From assembly GCA_021372435.1 (NCBI GenBank), contig JAJFUK010000031.1, forward strand, positions 1 to 57,398: a stretch of 57,398 nucleotides of DNA, given 5' to 3'. The notes beneath the pieces are model-generated. The model was given only the letters and a program-made list of their open reading frames with translations, was not told the origin of the DNA and did not search any database. A program made the position numbers and the translations under genes. Within the stretch, counting starts at the first letter, position 1. Each line of letters opens with the position of its first letter. Below are positions 8,073 to 18,380 of this stretch, in pieces. This stretch comes from Actinomycetes bacterium (lineage in GTDB: Bacteria; Actinomycetota; Thermoleophilia; RBG-16-64-13).

Positions 8073-11000
8073 ATGAGCGCTGAGCGCGCGACTGATGGCG
8101 CAGCATCGCGCCGCCCGGTGGGCTCCGACGGCCCCCCCTCTGGTGTTCCGCAGCTCCCGGCCCGACGTTCCGGGCGGGGGTTCCCTGAGCCCCAGGGTCT
8201 TTACAACCCACGTCATGAGAAGGACGCATGTGGCGTCGGCTTCGTCTGCGACGTAGGCGGCCGGCCGTCGCACGACATCATCGACCGCGGTATCGAGGTG
8301 TTGAAGAACCTGCTCCATCGCGGCGCCGCAGGCGCCGATGCCGGGACGGGCGATGGAGCAGGAATGCTGTCGCAACTGCCGCACCGCTTTCTCGCCGAGG
8401 CGTGCCGGGGGTCGGGCCTCACACTCCCCCCACCCGGCGAATACGGCGTCGCGATGATGTTCCTGCCGCTCGACCCGGAACTGCAGACCACCTGCCGTAC
8501 GGTCGTCGAGGAGACGCTGGCCGGGGAAGGCCTGCGCACCCTCGGCTGGCGGGAGGTGCCGACGGTGGAGGAGGCCCTGGGCGAGTCGGCCCGCGAACTG
8601 CGGCCCTCAGTCTGGCAGTGCTTCACCGACACGGCCGGGTTGGACGGCGACGCCCTCGAGCGCAGACTGTACGTGGCCCGCAGACAGTGTGAGAAGGCCG
8701 TCGCCCGCGTGTTGGACCGGGAAGAAGGCTTCTACATCCCGAGCTTCTCTTCGCGGACCATCGTCTACAAGGGTCTGATGATGGCCACCGAGATCCCGGC
8801 GTTCTATCAGGATCTCAGCGATCCTCTGTTCGAGAGCGCCCTCGCCGTCGTGCACCAGCGCTACAGCACCAACACCGTCCCCTCCTGGGAACTGGCCCAG
8901 CCGTTCCGCTATCTCGCGCACAACGGCGAGATCAACACCCTGCGCGGCAATCTACACTGGATGCGCTCCCGGCGGCCCGATCTACAGTCCGACCTCTTCG
9001 GCGACGACCTCGCCAAGCTGTTGCCGGTGACCGACGAGACGGCCAGCGACTCCGCCTGCCTCGACAACGTGCTCGAGCTTCTTACGACGGGCGGCCGGGA
9101 CATCGACCACGCGCTCCTGATGTTGATCCCACAGGCCTGGGGCCCGAAATACCCGATGGGACCCGACCTGCGCGGTTTTTTCGAATACCACGCCGGCTTG
9201 ATGGAGCCGTGGGACGGCCCCGCCGCCGTCGCCTTCAGCGACGGGCGGACCGTCGGTGCCCTGCTTGACCGGAACGGACTGCGTCCGGCCCGCTATACCA
9301 TCACCAAGGACGGCTTCATGGTCCTCGCCTCCGAGACGGGGGTCCTCGACCTCCCCGCGAAGCAGATCAAGGAGAAAGGATCGCTCCGGCCGGGGCAGAT
9401 CATCCTCGCCGACTTGGCCGCGTGCCGGGTCCAGAAAGACGTGGAGATCAAGACCAGGTTGGCGCGGCGTCGGCCTTACCGACGTTGGGTGGAGGAGAAC
9501 CGCATCGCCATCCACGGCTTCTTCGGAGCCGTAGCTCCGCCGGCACCCGAGACCGGCGATCTCGTCAAGCGACAGAAGCTCTTCGGATACACGCGCGAGG
9601 ACATAGACCTCGTCCTGGACCCCATGGCCGTGAGCGGCAACGAGCCGGTGGGCTCGATGGGCGCCGACGAACCCCCGGCCGTGCTCTCGGAGCAGCCCCA
9701 ACTCCTCTACTGGTATTTCAAACAGCTCTTCGCCCAGGTGACCAACCCACCTATCGACTCCATCCGCGAAGAGCTGGTCATGTCGATGATGACCTTCATC
9801 GGTTCCCCGGGGAACATCCTGGCCGAGACCCCCCAACAGGCGCGCCTGCTCAAGCTCAGCCATCCGATCCTTTCCAACGAGGACCTGGCGCGCATCCGGG
9901 ACCTGAACATCCCGGGCTTCGCAGGCTGCACCCTGCCGGCCGGCTTTCCGGCCGACGGGACCGGGCGCGAACTGGCGCAGGCGCTCGACGAGCTGTGCCG
10001 CCGGGCCGAAGAGGCCGTCGAAAGCGGCCGGAGGATCCTGATCCTGAGCGACCGGGAGCTACCCGAGGGCGTCATGGCGATACCCGCCCTGCTGGCGGTC
10101 TCCGCCGTCAACCAGCATCTCCTGGGCTGCACCCGGCGGACGGGCGTGGACATCATCGTCGAGACCGGCGAGGCCCGCGAGGTCATGCACATGGCGCTTC
10201 TCTTGGGCTACGGCGCCTCTGCCGTAAACCCCTACCTCGCCTTCGAGACTCTGGTCGACCTGGCACTGAGAGACAGGCTGAGCAAGGACGTCGGATCGAC
10301 CGCCGCCCTCGACCACTACATCAAGGCTCTCTGCAAGGGCCTGCTGAAGGTCATATCCAAGATGGGGATCTCGACCCTCCGTAGCTACCGAAGCGCCCAG
10401 GTGTTCGAGGCCGTGGGCCTGAACAGTGAGGTCGTCTCCACCTACTTCGGCGGAACCGCCTCGCGGATCGAAGGGATCGGCCTGGACGAGATCGCAGCCG
10501 AGGCCAGGGCACGCCATGAGGCGGCTTGTGGACCGGCCGGCGCTACCTCTACGCTCCTCCCGAGTGGAGGTCACTACGCCTACCGCAAAGACGGCGAGCG
10601 CCATTTGTGGAACCCGGAAACGATCCACTACCTGCAGCAGGCGGTCCGCACCGACGACTACAGCCTATACCAACAGTATGCGGCTCTGATCAACGACCAG
10701 GAGCGCCGGCAAAGCACCCTGCGGGGTCTTCTCCGCTTCAAGGAAGCAAAAGCTATACCTCTAGATGAGGTCGAGCCTGAGTCCGAGATCGTTAAGCGCT
10801 TCGTCACCGGCGCCATGTCGTTCGGCTCCATCAGCCAAGAGGCCCACGAGGCTCTCGCGATCGCGATGAACCGCCTGGGCGGGATGAGCAACAGCGGCGA
10901 AGGGGGCGAAGACCCGGCGCGTTACGTCCCTCTGCCCAACGGCGATAGCCGCTGCAGCGCGGTCAAGCAGATCGCGAGCGGCCGGTTCGGCGTGACCGCT

Positions 11001-12701
11001 GAGTATCTGGCCGGCGCGCGCGAGCTCCAGATCAAGATCTCTCAGGGAGCCAAACCCGGCGAGGGCGGCCAACTCCCCGGGGCCAAGGTCTATCCGTGGA
11101 TCGCGAAGACCAGGCACTCTACGCCGTACGTCACCCTGATCTCTCCCCCGCCCCACCACGACATCTACTCGATCGAGGACATCAAGCAGCTCATCTACGA
11201 TCTGCGCTGCGCCAACCCCGACGCACGCATCTCGGTCAAACTGGTGTCGGAGGTCGGCGTGGGCACGGTCGCAGCCGGCGTGGTCAAAGCAGAAGCGGAC
11301 GCGATCCTCATCAGCGGCTATGACGGCGGGACCGGGGCTGCGCCCCTGTCGTCGGTCCGCCACGTAGGCGTACCATGGGAGCTGGGCCTGGCCGAGACCC
11401 AGCAGACCCTGGTGCTTAACGGCCTCCGCAAGCGGGTACGCCTCCAAACCGACGGCCAACTCAAGACCGGGCGTGACGTAGTGATCGCGGCGATGCTCGG
11501 CGCCGAGGAGTTCGGGTTCGCGACGACCGCCTTGGTCGCGCTCGGTTGCGTCATGATGCGGGCCTGCCACCAGAACACCTGTCCGGTGGGGATAGGCACC
11601 CAGGATCCTGAGCTGCGCCGGCATTTCACCGGCAAACCCGAGTACGTGGTCAATTTCTTCCGGATGGTGGCGCGCGAAGCGCGCGGGCTCATGGCGCAGT
11701 TGGGGATCCGGCGCGTGGAGGACCTGGTGGGACGGGCAGACCTCTTGGAGGTCAACGAAGCCATCACTTTCTGGAAGGCGAAGGGTCTGGACTTCTCCAA
11801 GATCCTCTACCTGCCGCAGCCAGGGGACGGCGACATGCGCGGCTCCTCCATCCTGCCCACACGTAGTCTCGACGCAGCGCTCGACCACCGGCTGATGCCG
11901 TCGGTCGAGAAGGCCATCGAGACTCAGGAGCCCGTCACCGTCACCTCGCCGGTACGCAACGTGCACCGAGCGGCCGGGACCCTGATCTCGGGCCGCATCG
12001 CGAAGAAACACGGCGGCAAAGGCCTGCCGGACGACACCATCACGTTGCGGTTCCAGGGCTCGGCCGGCCAGAGCTTCGCGGCCTTCTGCTCGCGGGGCAT
12101 GACCTTCGTCCTCGAGGGAGAGGCGAACGACTACCTCGGCAAGGGACTCTCCGGCGCTAAGATCGTGGTCAAGCCACCTGAGGATTCTGACTTCGAGCCG
12201 GCCGAGAACATCATCATCGGCAACGTGGCTCTGTACGGCGCCACGGCCGGTGAAGCCTACATCTGCGGCCGGGCCGGCGAGCGCTTCGCCATCCGCAACA
12301 GCGGCGTCTACGCCGTCGTCGAAGGCATCGGCGACCACGGCTGCGAGTACATGACGGGTGGCCGCGTGGCCATACTGGGCCGTACAGGCGTCAACTTCGC
12401 CGCCGGGATGAGCGGAGGCATCGCCTACGTCTATGACGAGACGGGCCTTTTCGACGAGCGCTGCAACCTGGACATGGTCGACCTGGAGCTCATGACCGAC
12501 CCGCAAGACCAGGAGGAGCTCAAGAGCATGATCGAGCGGCACGTGCGCTACACAGGCAGCCACCGCGGCGCCCGTATCCTGGCCGACTGGGATTCATGCA
12601 TGCCCCACTTCGTCAAAGTCTTCCCGACCGATTACAAGCGGGCCCTGGGCGTGCTGAGCCGGGAGGACGAGGCGGTCGACCGCGAGCAGGTAAGGGACTA
12701 G
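8073..12701 (+). CDS. gltB: Glutamate synthase large (alpha) subunit
   Basis: Transfers the amide of glutamine to 2-oxoglutarate. The 1542 residues contain: class II glutamine amidotransferase domain starting at Cys53 (KDACGVGF), which should become the N-terminal nucleophile after propeptide removal; a central domain; an FMN-binding synthase domain from about residue 900; a 3Fe-4S motif C1159-x5-C1165-x4-C1170; and the C-terminal GXGXG beta-helix (GRAGERFAIRNSG onwards). The 52-residue propeptide is long and Arg/Pro/Ser-rich, so a shorter true start cannot be excluded. gltD follows after 4 bases. A good promoter (TTGACG-17-TATGGA) precedes it. Confidence 0.96.
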   Translation: MSAERATDGAASRRPVGSDGPPSGVPQLPARRSGRGFPEPQGLYNPRHEKDACGVGFVCDVGGRPSHDIIDRGIEVLKNLLHRGAAGADAGTGDGAGMLSQLPHRFLAEACRGSGLTLPPPGEYGVAMMFLPLDPELQTTCRTVVEETLAGEGLRTLGWREVPTVEEALGESARELRPSVWQCFTDTAGLDGDALERRLYVARRQCEKAVARVLDREEGFYIPSFSSRTIVYKGLMMATEIPAFYQDLSDPLFESALAVVHQRYSTNTVPSWELAQPFRYLAHNGEINTLRGNLHWMRSRRPDLQSDLFGDDLAKLLPVTDETASDSACLDNVLELLTTGGRDIDHALLMLIPQAWGPKYPMGPDLRGFFEYHAGLMEPWDGPAAVAFSDGRTVGALLDRNGLRPARYTITKDGFMVLASETGVLDLPAKQIKEKGSLRPGQIILADLAACRVQKDVEIKTRLARRRPYRRWVEENRIAIHGFFGAVAPPAPETGDLVKRQKLFGYTREDIDLVLDPMAVSGNEPVGSMGADEPPAVLSEQPQLLYWYFKQLFAQVTNPPIDSIREELVMSMMTFIGSPGNILAETPQQARLLKLSHPILSNEDLARIRDLNIPGFAGCTLPAGFPADGTGRELAQALDELCRRAEEAVESGRRILILSDRELPEGVMAIPALLAVSAVNQHLLGCTRRTGVDIIVETGEAREVMHMALLLGYGASAVNPYLAFETLVDLALRDRLSKDVGSTAALDHYIKALCKGLLKVISKMGISTLRSYRSAQVFEAVGLNSEVVSTYFGGTASRIEGIGLDEIAAEARARHEAACGPAGATSTLLPSGGHYAYRKDGERHLWNPETIHYLQQAVRTDDYSLYQQYAALINDQERRQSTLRGLLRFKEAKAIPLDEVEPESEIVKRFVTGAMSFGSISQEAHEALAIAMNRLGGMSNSGEGGEDPARYVPLPNGDSRCSAVKQIASGRFGVTAEYLAGARELQIKISQGAKPGEGGQLPGAKVYPWIAKTRHSTPYVTLISPPPHHDIYSIEDIKQLIYDLRCANPDARISVKLVSEVGVGTVAAGVVKAEADAILISGYDGGTGAAPLSSVRHVGVPWELGLAETQQTLVLNGLRKRVRLQTDGQLKTGRDVVIAAMLGAEEFGFATTALVALGCVMMRACHQNTCPVGIGTQDPELRRHFTGKPEYVVNFFRMVAREARGLMAQLGIRRVEDLVGRADLLEVNEAITFWKAKGLDFSKILYLPQPGDGDMRGSSILPTRSLDAALDHRLMPSVEKAIETQEPVTVTSPVRNVHRAAGTLISGRIAKKHGGKGLPDDTITLRFQGSAGQSFAAFCSRGMTFVLEGEANDYLGKGLSGAKIVVKPPEDSDFEPAENIIIGNVALYGATAGEAYICGRAGERFAIRNSGVYAVVEGIGDHGCEYMTGGRVAILGRTGVNFAAGMSGGIAYVYDETGLFDERCNLDMVDLELMTDPQDQEELKSMIERHVRYTGSHRGARILADWDSCMPHFVKVFPTDYKRALGVLSREDEAVDREQVRD

Positions 12702-12705
12702 AACC

Positions 12706-14160
12706 ATGCCTGAACAAAGAAGGTTCTTGGAAATCGAGCGCCGGGAGGTGGCCTACCGGCCGGTCGCGGAGCGGATCAAGGACTTCCGGTCGGTGGAGGT
12801 GCCTCTTACCGACGCCGAGATCAACGCCCAGGCCGCCCGCTGCATGGAGTGCGGCACCCCCTTCTGCCACGCCGCGCCGAGCGGTTGCCCGCTGAGCAAC
12901 CTCATCCCGGAGTTCAATCGTCAGGTGTACCGGGGATGGTGGAAGGAGGCGCTCGATACCCTGCTCCACACAAACTGCTTCCCGGAATTCACCGGGCGCG
13001 TCTGTCCGGCGCTTTGCGAGGGCGCCTGCGTCCTCGGCCTGATCAGGCCGCCGGTGAACATCTGCAAGATCGAACTCGCCATCATCGAGCAAGGCTTCCA
13101 GCGGGGCTACGTCAAGGCCCGCCCCCCGAGCGCGCGACGCACGGAGCGGGTGGCGGTGATCGGGTCGGGTCCCGCCGGGCTGGCCGTGGCACACGCTCTC
13201 AACCGCGCCGGCTTCAACGTCACGGTCTACGAGAAGGACGCCAAGCCGGGCGGCATCTTACGTTACGGCATCCCCGACTTCAAGCTGGAGAAGTGGGTGG
13301 TCGACCAACGCCTCGATCTGCTGAGACAGGAGGGTGTGGTCTTCGAGTGCGGGGTCGACGCCGGCACCGACGTCTCACACCGCTTCCTCCGCGACCGGTT
13401 CGAGGCGATTGTGCTGGCCGGAGGCGCGGGAGTCCCGCGCGACCTCCCCGTACCGGGACGGGAGTTGGACGGGATCCACTTCGCCATGGATTTCCTGGCC
13501 CAACAGAACCGGATCGTGGGAGGCGAGCCGGTCCCGGCGCAGGGGCAGATCTCGGCGGCGGGCAAGAACGTGGCCGTTATCGGCGGCGGCGACACCGGCT
13601 CCGACTGCATAGGCACCGCGTGGCGGCAGGGCGCCCGGCACGTGGTGCAACTCGAGATACTGCCCGAGCCGCCCCCCACGCGCGCCGAGTCGACACCGTG
13701 GCCGCAGTGGCCTTTGATGCGGCGCGACTCCAGCAGCCATAAGGAAGGCGGCACCCGCCTGTGGGGAGCGAACACGACGGCCTTCGCGGGAGAGCAGGGC
13801 CGCGTGACACAGGTGCATGGAGTACAGGTCGAGTGGGTGGCCGAAGAAGACCACGGGCCGGTCCGTCCCCGCGAGATCCCAGGTTCCGCCTTCACCCTCC
13901 ACGCGGAACTGGTCCTCATAGCCATGGGCTTCGTAGGACCGAGCCCAACCTCTCTTGTCGAGGGCCTCGGGATCGCTAAGGATGCCCGTGGCTTTGTGGG
14001 GTGCGACGAGCGTCATATGACGAACATCGCGCGAGTATTCGTGGCCGGCGATATGCGCCGAGGAGCCTCCCTGGTCGTTCACGCGATGGCCGACGGCCTG
14101 CAGACGGCCCGGGACGTGATGGAGTACCTGGACTCCAAGGGAGGGGGGCACCATGCATGA
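12706..14160 (+). CDS. gltD: Glutamate synthase small (beta) subunit
   Basis: NADPH-oxidising, FAD-containing partner of GltB, 484 residues. The N-terminal Fe-S domain carries RCMECGTPFCH, GCPLSN and GRVCPALCEGAC cysteine groups; the FAD dinucleotide motif is VIGSGPAGLA (about 150) and the NADPH motif VIGGGDTGSD (about 290). Length and order match bacterial GltD. It begins 4 bases after gltB, and its TGA lies inside the start of the next gene (8-base overlap), so the third gene is co-translated with GOGAT. Confidence 0.96.
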   Translation: MPEQRRFLEIERREVAYRPVAERIKDFRSVEVPLTDAEINAQAARCMECGTPFCHAAPSGCPLSNLIPEFNRQVYRGWWKEALDTLLHTNCFPEFTGRVCPALCEGACVLGLIRPPVNICKIELAIIEQGFQRGYVKARPPSARRTERVAVIGSGPAGLAVAHALNRAGFNVTVYEKDAKPGGILRYGIPDFKLEKWVVDQRLDLLRQEGVVFECGVDAGTDVSHRFLRDRFEAIVLAGGAGVPRDLPVPGRELDGIHFAMDFLAQQNRIVGGEPVPAQGQISAAGKNVAVIGGGDTGSDCIGTAWRQGARHVVQLEILPEPPPTRAESTPWPQWPLMRRDSSSHKEGGTRLWGANTTAFAGEQGRVTQVHGVQVEWVAEEDHGPVRPREIPGSAFTLHAELVLIAMGFVGPSPTSLVEGLGIAKDARGFVGCDERHMTNIARVFVAGDMRRGASLVVHAMADGLQTARDVMEYLDSKGGGHHA

Positions 14161-16768
14161 CCCTGCCCTGACGACCGGGCTACCGGGCCTGGACCAGGTG
14201 CTAAGAGGACTCCTGCCGGGAGACAACGTCGTCTGGCAGGTCGATGCGGTGGAGGAGTACCAGGCGATGGTCGAGCCCTACTGCCGGGCGGCCGTCGCCA
14301 ACGGGAAGAGATTGATCTACTTCCGGTTCGCCCGCCACGAGCCGCTTGTCTCGGCCGACGAAGGCGCTGAGGTCCACGAGCTCAGCTCTGAACAGGGTTT
14401 CGAGAGATTCATCGCCTCCATCCACGCCGTCATCCAGGAGGCCGGGGCGGGGGTCTTCTATGTCTTCGACTGTCTCTCGAAGCTGACCGCAGACTGGTAT
14501 TCCGACCAGATGCTGGCGAACTTCTTCATGCTCACCTGTCCGTACCTCTACGACCTGGAGACGGTAGCCTACTTCGCGCTGTACCGGAACTATCACACGA
14601 CCCACGCTCTTGAACCCATCCAGGAGACCACGCAGCTCTTCTTGGACGTCTACAGGCACAAGGGAGAGATGTACATACGGCCGGTCAAGGTCCAGCATCG
14701 TTACTCTCCCACCATGAACATGCTCCATGTCCGGCGGGGCGATGAGTTCCTCACGGTGACTTCCAGCGCCGTCATCTCGGAGATCCTGACCTCGGCACAG
14801 TGGTCGGGCCTGGCGTACGACAGCAGCGTGGGCTTCTGGGAGACGACCTTCCAGCGCGCGCGTGACTTACTCCGATCGGGCGAATACCGGCCCGACCTGC
14901 CCGGCCGCGGCCGGGACGTCTACGATACCCTGGTCAAGATGATCATCTCGCGCGACGCGGACATGCAGCCGCTCATCGCGCGCTACCTCAGTCTGCAGGA
15001 CATCCTGGACGTGCGCAAGCGCATAGTCGGCACAGGACTGATCGGCGGCAAGGCCCTGGGCATGCTGCTCGCCCGGGCGATCCTCCGCAAGCACGGATCT
15101 CACTTGGCCGGCCGCCTCGAAGAGCACGATTCTTTCTACATCGGCTCCGATGTCTTCTACGACTTCCTGGTGCGGAGCGGTGTCTGGTGGGTACGTCAGA
15201 AGCAACGTGATCCCCAGCACTTCCTGGAAGGAGCGGAACAGGCGCGCCAGCGCATGCTTACCGGCGAGTTCCAGCCCCACATCCTCCGCCGCCTCGAGGA
15301 GATGATCGACTACTTCGGCCAGTCTCCCTTCATCGTGCGTTCGAGCTCTCTGCTCGAGGACAGCTACGGCAACTCGTTCGCCGACAAGTACGAGAGCATC
15401 TTCTGCGCCAACCAGGGACCCCGCGAACAGCGTGTGCAGGATCTCCTAGCAGCCATCCGCCGGATCTATGCGAGCTCCATGAGCGAGGAGGCGTTGCGCT
15501 ACCGGTTCGACCGCGGAGTCCTCGACCGGGACGAGCAGATGGCGCTGCTTATCATGCGGGTCTCCGGCGCCATGTACGATCGCCGTTTCTACCCGCAGGT
15601 CGCCGGCGTCGGCTTCTCGTTCAACCCCTATGTCTGGGACCGCACCATCGACCCTAAGGCCGGGGTCGTACGCCTGGTGTTCGGACTGGGCACCCGGGCG
15701 GTGAACCGTTCCGATGATGACTACACCCGTATCATCGCCCTCAACGCCCCCGAGAAGCGGCCGGAAGCCAACTTCGACGAGGTCGCGCAGTTCGCCCAGC
15801 GGCGTGTGGACTATCTCGATCTCGAGGCGAACCAACTCGTATCGAGCCACTTCCTCGATCTGGTCCAGGACAAGCCCGACCTACCTCTGCATCTCTTCGC
15901 GTCGACGGGCCGGATGTACGCCCCGGAAGACCCCGATGCGTTGGTCTTGACCTTCGACCGTCTGCTCAGAGAGACGGACCTGGTGCAGACCTTGCGCGAG
16001 ATGTTACAGATCCTGCAGGCGGCCTACGAGTACCCGGTGGACCTGGAGTTCACAGCCAATTTCGGCGCCGACGGCCGCTACAAGATCAATCTGCTCCAGT
16101 GCCGCCCGCTGCAGGTGCAGGGCGCCGCCCTCGTCGAGTTGCCGCGTGTGAGCGTCGATCCGCAGGACCTCATCATCAGTGCGCACGGCGCGGTCGTCGG
16201 CCGGAGTCTCATGACTTCCATCGACCGCTTCGTGTACGTCTCGCCCGGTCTATACGGACGGCTCTCGACACAGGCCCGTCACGAGGTCGCCCGTTTGCTC
16301 GGCCGCATTAACTACACCCGTCCCGAGGGGATCCGCACGGTGATGATGATCGGGCCGGGCCGTTGGGGAAGCACGAGCCCGCATCTCGGCCTGCCGGTGA
16401 GGTTCAGGGACATCAACCACGTCTCGGTCCTTTGCGAGATAGTCGCCATGCATGAGAACCTGGTGCCCGACGTCTCGCTCGGTACGCATTTCTTGAACGA
16501 GATCGTCGAGCGGGACATCCTCTATCTCGCCTTGTTCCCCCAGCAGGGCGACAACTTCTTCAGGGAGGACTTCTTCATGGGTTCGCCCAACCGCCTGCTG
16601 GAGATCGTGCCCGACGCAGAGGGTTTCGAGGGTGTGATCAGGGTCATCGATGCGGGCGCCCTGCCGGAAGACGTACCCGTCCGGCTCACGGCCGACGCCA
16701 TCCAACAGCGGGTCCTCTGCTACTTCGAACACGCGCCCGAACATTACGCTGAGCAGGCCGGCAGCTGA
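14153..16768 (+). CDS. PEP/pyruvate-binding (PPDK N-terminal) protein with degenerate KaiC-like head
   Basis: 871 residues. Residues 1 to about 230 look like a KaiC/RadA core: GLPGLDQVLRGLLPGD matches the start of that fold, but where the P-loop should be the sequence reads VDAVEEYQ, so ATP binding there is unlikely. Residues about 290-670 match the ATP-grasp domain of PEP synthase/PPDK, with GGKALGM and the block RSSSLLEDSYGNSFADKYES (about 391-410). No phosphohistidine swivel (GG-TSH) or PEP-binding barrel is recognisable, so it cannot be a complete PEP synthase. The last 200 residues are unassigned. Overlap with gltD and position before glnA suggest a role tied to nitrogen assimilation. 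Family is known as uncharacterised PEP/pyruvate-binding proteins; the function is unknown. Confidence 0.8.
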   Translation: MHDPALTTGLPGLDQVLRGLLPGDNVVWQVDAVEEYQAMVEPYCRAAVANGKRLIYFRFARHEPLVSADEGAEVHELSSEQGFERFIASIHAVIQEAGAGVFYVFDCLSKLTADWYSDQMLANFFMLTCPYLYDLETVAYFALYRNYHTTHALEPIQETTQLFLDVYRHKGEMYIRPVKVQHRYSPTMNMLHVRRGDEFLTVTSSAVISEILTSAQWSGLAYDSSVGFWETTFQRARDLLRSGEYRPDLPGRGRDVYDTLVKMIISRDADMQPLIARYLSLQDILDVRKRIVGTGLIGGKALGMLLARAILRKHGSHLAGRLEEHDSFYIGSDVFYDFLVRSGVWWVRQKQRDPQHFLEGAEQARQRMLTGEFQPHILRRLEEMIDYFGQSPFIVRSSSLLEDSYGNSFADKYESIFCANQGPREQRVQDLLAAIRRIYASSMSEEALRYRFDRGVLDRDEQMALLIMRVSGAMYDRRFYPQVAGVGFSFNPYVWDRTIDPKAGVVRLVFGLGTRAVNRSDDDYTRIIALNAPEKRPEANFDEVAQFAQRRVDYLDLEANQLVSSHFLDLVQDKPDLPLHLFASTGRMYAPEDPDALVLTFDRLLRETDLVQTLREMLQILQAAYEYPVDLEFTANFGADGRYKINLLQCRPLQVQGAALVELPRVSVDPQDLIISAHGAVVGRSLMTSIDRFVYVSPGLYGRLSTQARHEVARLLGRINYTRPEGIRTVMMIGPGRWGSTSPHLGLPVRFRDINHVSVLCEIVAMHENLVPDVSLGTHFLNEIVERDILYLALFPQQGDNFFREDFFMGSPNRLLEIVPDAEGFEGVIRVIDAGALPEDVPVRLTADAIQQRVLCYFEHAPEHYAEQAGS

Positions 16769-16983
16769 TAGGCCCGGCCTTGTGGTTGGACCCGTTAGAC
16801 CTATGTATAGCGGAACAGCCTAATGGTAGGCCACATGGAGAGACAAAGAGTAGGGCGAGAACGATATGCTGACTGCAGCCGCCGATGCTCTCGGCCCGGC
16901 GACCTCACCCCAGTCGATGTCGCGGTGTCCGGCCGGCCTTTGCGCTCGGAAGGCTCGCGCTCTCTACGAGAAAGGAGCAGGGT

Positions 16984-18315
16984 ATGGCCGACAAATTGAC
17001 CAAGGAGGACGTCCTTCGTATCGTCGAGGACAAGCAGATCAAGTTCATCCGCTTCTGGTTTACCGATGTACTCGGCAGCCTTAAGAGTTTCGCAGTCACC
17101 CCCGCTGAGCTGGAGGCCGCCTTCGAAGAGGGCATGGGCTTCGATGGGTCCTCGATCGAGGGCTTCACGCGGATCGAAGAGTCCGACATGGTGGCCTATC
17201 CCGATCCGAGTACCTTCGCGGTCCTGCCGTGGCGCGCGGGTGCCGGTGGCGCGGCCCGCATGTTCTGCGATATCCGCACCCCCGACTGTAAGCCCTTCCC
17301 TGGGGACCCTAGAAACGTCCTCCAGAAGGTGGCCGCGAAGGCCGAAGCTCTGGGCTTCACCATGTACGTAGGCCCCGAATTGGAGTTCTTCTACTTTAAG
17401 GACAGCTGCGGCACCGAGGTGCTCGACCAGGGCGGATACTTCGACCTGACCACTCTGGACGCGGGTAGCGACCTGCGCCGGGACACGATCAACGCCCTGC
17501 ACGCCTTCGGCATCCAGGTCGAGTACTCCCACCACGAGGTCGCCCCGTCGCAGCACGAGATCGACCTCCGCTTCAAGGATGTGCTGACGATGGCCGACCA
17601 GGTGATGACCTACCGCCTCACCGTCAAGGAGATCGCGGCGCAGAAGGGCCTCTACGCCAGCTTCATGCCCAAGCCCATCTTCGGTGTGAACGGCTCGGGG
17701 ATGCACGTGCATCAATCGCTCTTCAAGGGAGAGCGCAACGCCTTCTTCGACCCGGCCGATGAGACCAATCTATCCGCGGTAGGCAAGTCATACGTAGCCG
17801 GTCTGCTGGCCCATGTCAAGGAGATCGCCCTGGTGACCAACCAGTGGGTCAACTCCTACAAGCGTCTGGTGCCCGGCTACGAAGCACCGGTCTACATCTG
17901 CTGGTCGCGGCGTAACCGTTCGGCCATGGTCCGGGTGCCTCTCTACAAGCCGGGCAAAGAGAATGCCACCCGCGTCGAACTGCGCAACCCCGACCCGGCC
18001 TGCAATCCCTATCTGGCCTTCGCAGCCATGTTGGCGGCCGGGCTCGACGGCATAGAGAAAGGCATGGAACTCCGCCCGGAGGCCAGCAACAACATCTACG
18101 AGATGACCCCGCTGGAACGCGCGCAGGCCGGCATCGACTCGTTGCCCGAGGACCTGTACCAGGCCATCCGGGAGTTCGAGAAATCGAGCTTCGTACGCGA
18201 GGCTCTTGGTGATCACGTGTGCGACTATCTGATCCGCAACAAGTGGGCCGAGTGGAACGACTACAAGATGCTGGTCACGCCGTTCGAGCTCTCGCGCTAC
18301 CTGCCGATCCTCTAG
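16984..18315 (+). CDS. glnA: Glutamine synthetase type I (alpha subclass)
   Basis: ATP-dependent amidation of glutamate. It has 443 residues, the length of the GSI-alpha class. Motifs: latch GFDGSSIEGF (about 50-59), metal/glutamate site GPELEFF, HHEVAPSQHEID, ammonium/glutamate loop NGSGMHVHQSL, and ATP/Arg site NRSAMVRVP. The region where GSI-beta enzymes carry the adenylylated tyrosine reads NIYEMTPLE, the alpha-type pattern, so adenylylation control is not expected. ATG 16984 is preceded by AAGGAG with good spacing. It lies 215 bases after the PEP-binding protein gene; the gap has no gene but includes a weak promoter-like stretch near 16780-16810. A terminator hairpin follows. Confidence 0.97.
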   Translation: MADKLTKEDVLRIVEDKQIKFIRFWFTDVLGSLKSFAVTPAELEAAFEEGMGFDGSSIEGFTRIEESDMVAYPDPSTFAVLPWRAGAGGAARMFCDIRTPDCKPFPGDPRNVLQKVAAKAEALGFTMYVGPELEFFYFKDSCGTEVLDQGGYFDLTTLDAGSDLRRDTINALHAFGIQVEYSHHEVAPSQHEIDLRFKDVLTMADQVMTYRLTVKEIAAQKGLYASFMPKPIFGVNGSGMHVHQSLFKGERNAFFDPADETNLSAVGKSYVAGLLAHVKEIALVTNQWVNSYKRLVPGYEAPVYICWSRRNRSAMVRVPLYKPGKENATRVELRNPDPACNPYLAFAAMLAAGLDGIEKGMELRPEASNNIYEMTPLERAQAGIDSLPEDLYQAIREFEKSSFVREALGDHVCDYLIRNKWAEWNDYKMLVTPFELSRYLPIL

Positions 18316-18343
18316 CAACTGGCGTCGACAGCCACCCTGCTGT

Positions 18344-18380
18344 CCCCCGGCGGCCCCCGGCCGCTGGGGGGTTTTCTCTT
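18344..18380 (+). terminator. Rho-independent terminator after glnA
   Basis: An 11-bp GC-rich stem (18344-18354 with 18360-18370, one wobble pair) is followed by GTTTTCTCTT. It ends 65 bases after the glnA stop and probably closes the GOGAT-GS transcription unit. Confidence 0.85.

Noticed and set aside
14153-16768. Annotation as PEP synthase or pyruvate phosphate dikinase
   Set aside because: The phosphohistidine swivel and PEP/pyruvate barrel are not recognisable, and the N-terminal third is KaiC-like instead.
16866-17084. Short reading frame overlapping the glnA start
   Set aside because: It lies out of frame over the glnA start, has no ribosome binding site and no conserved features.
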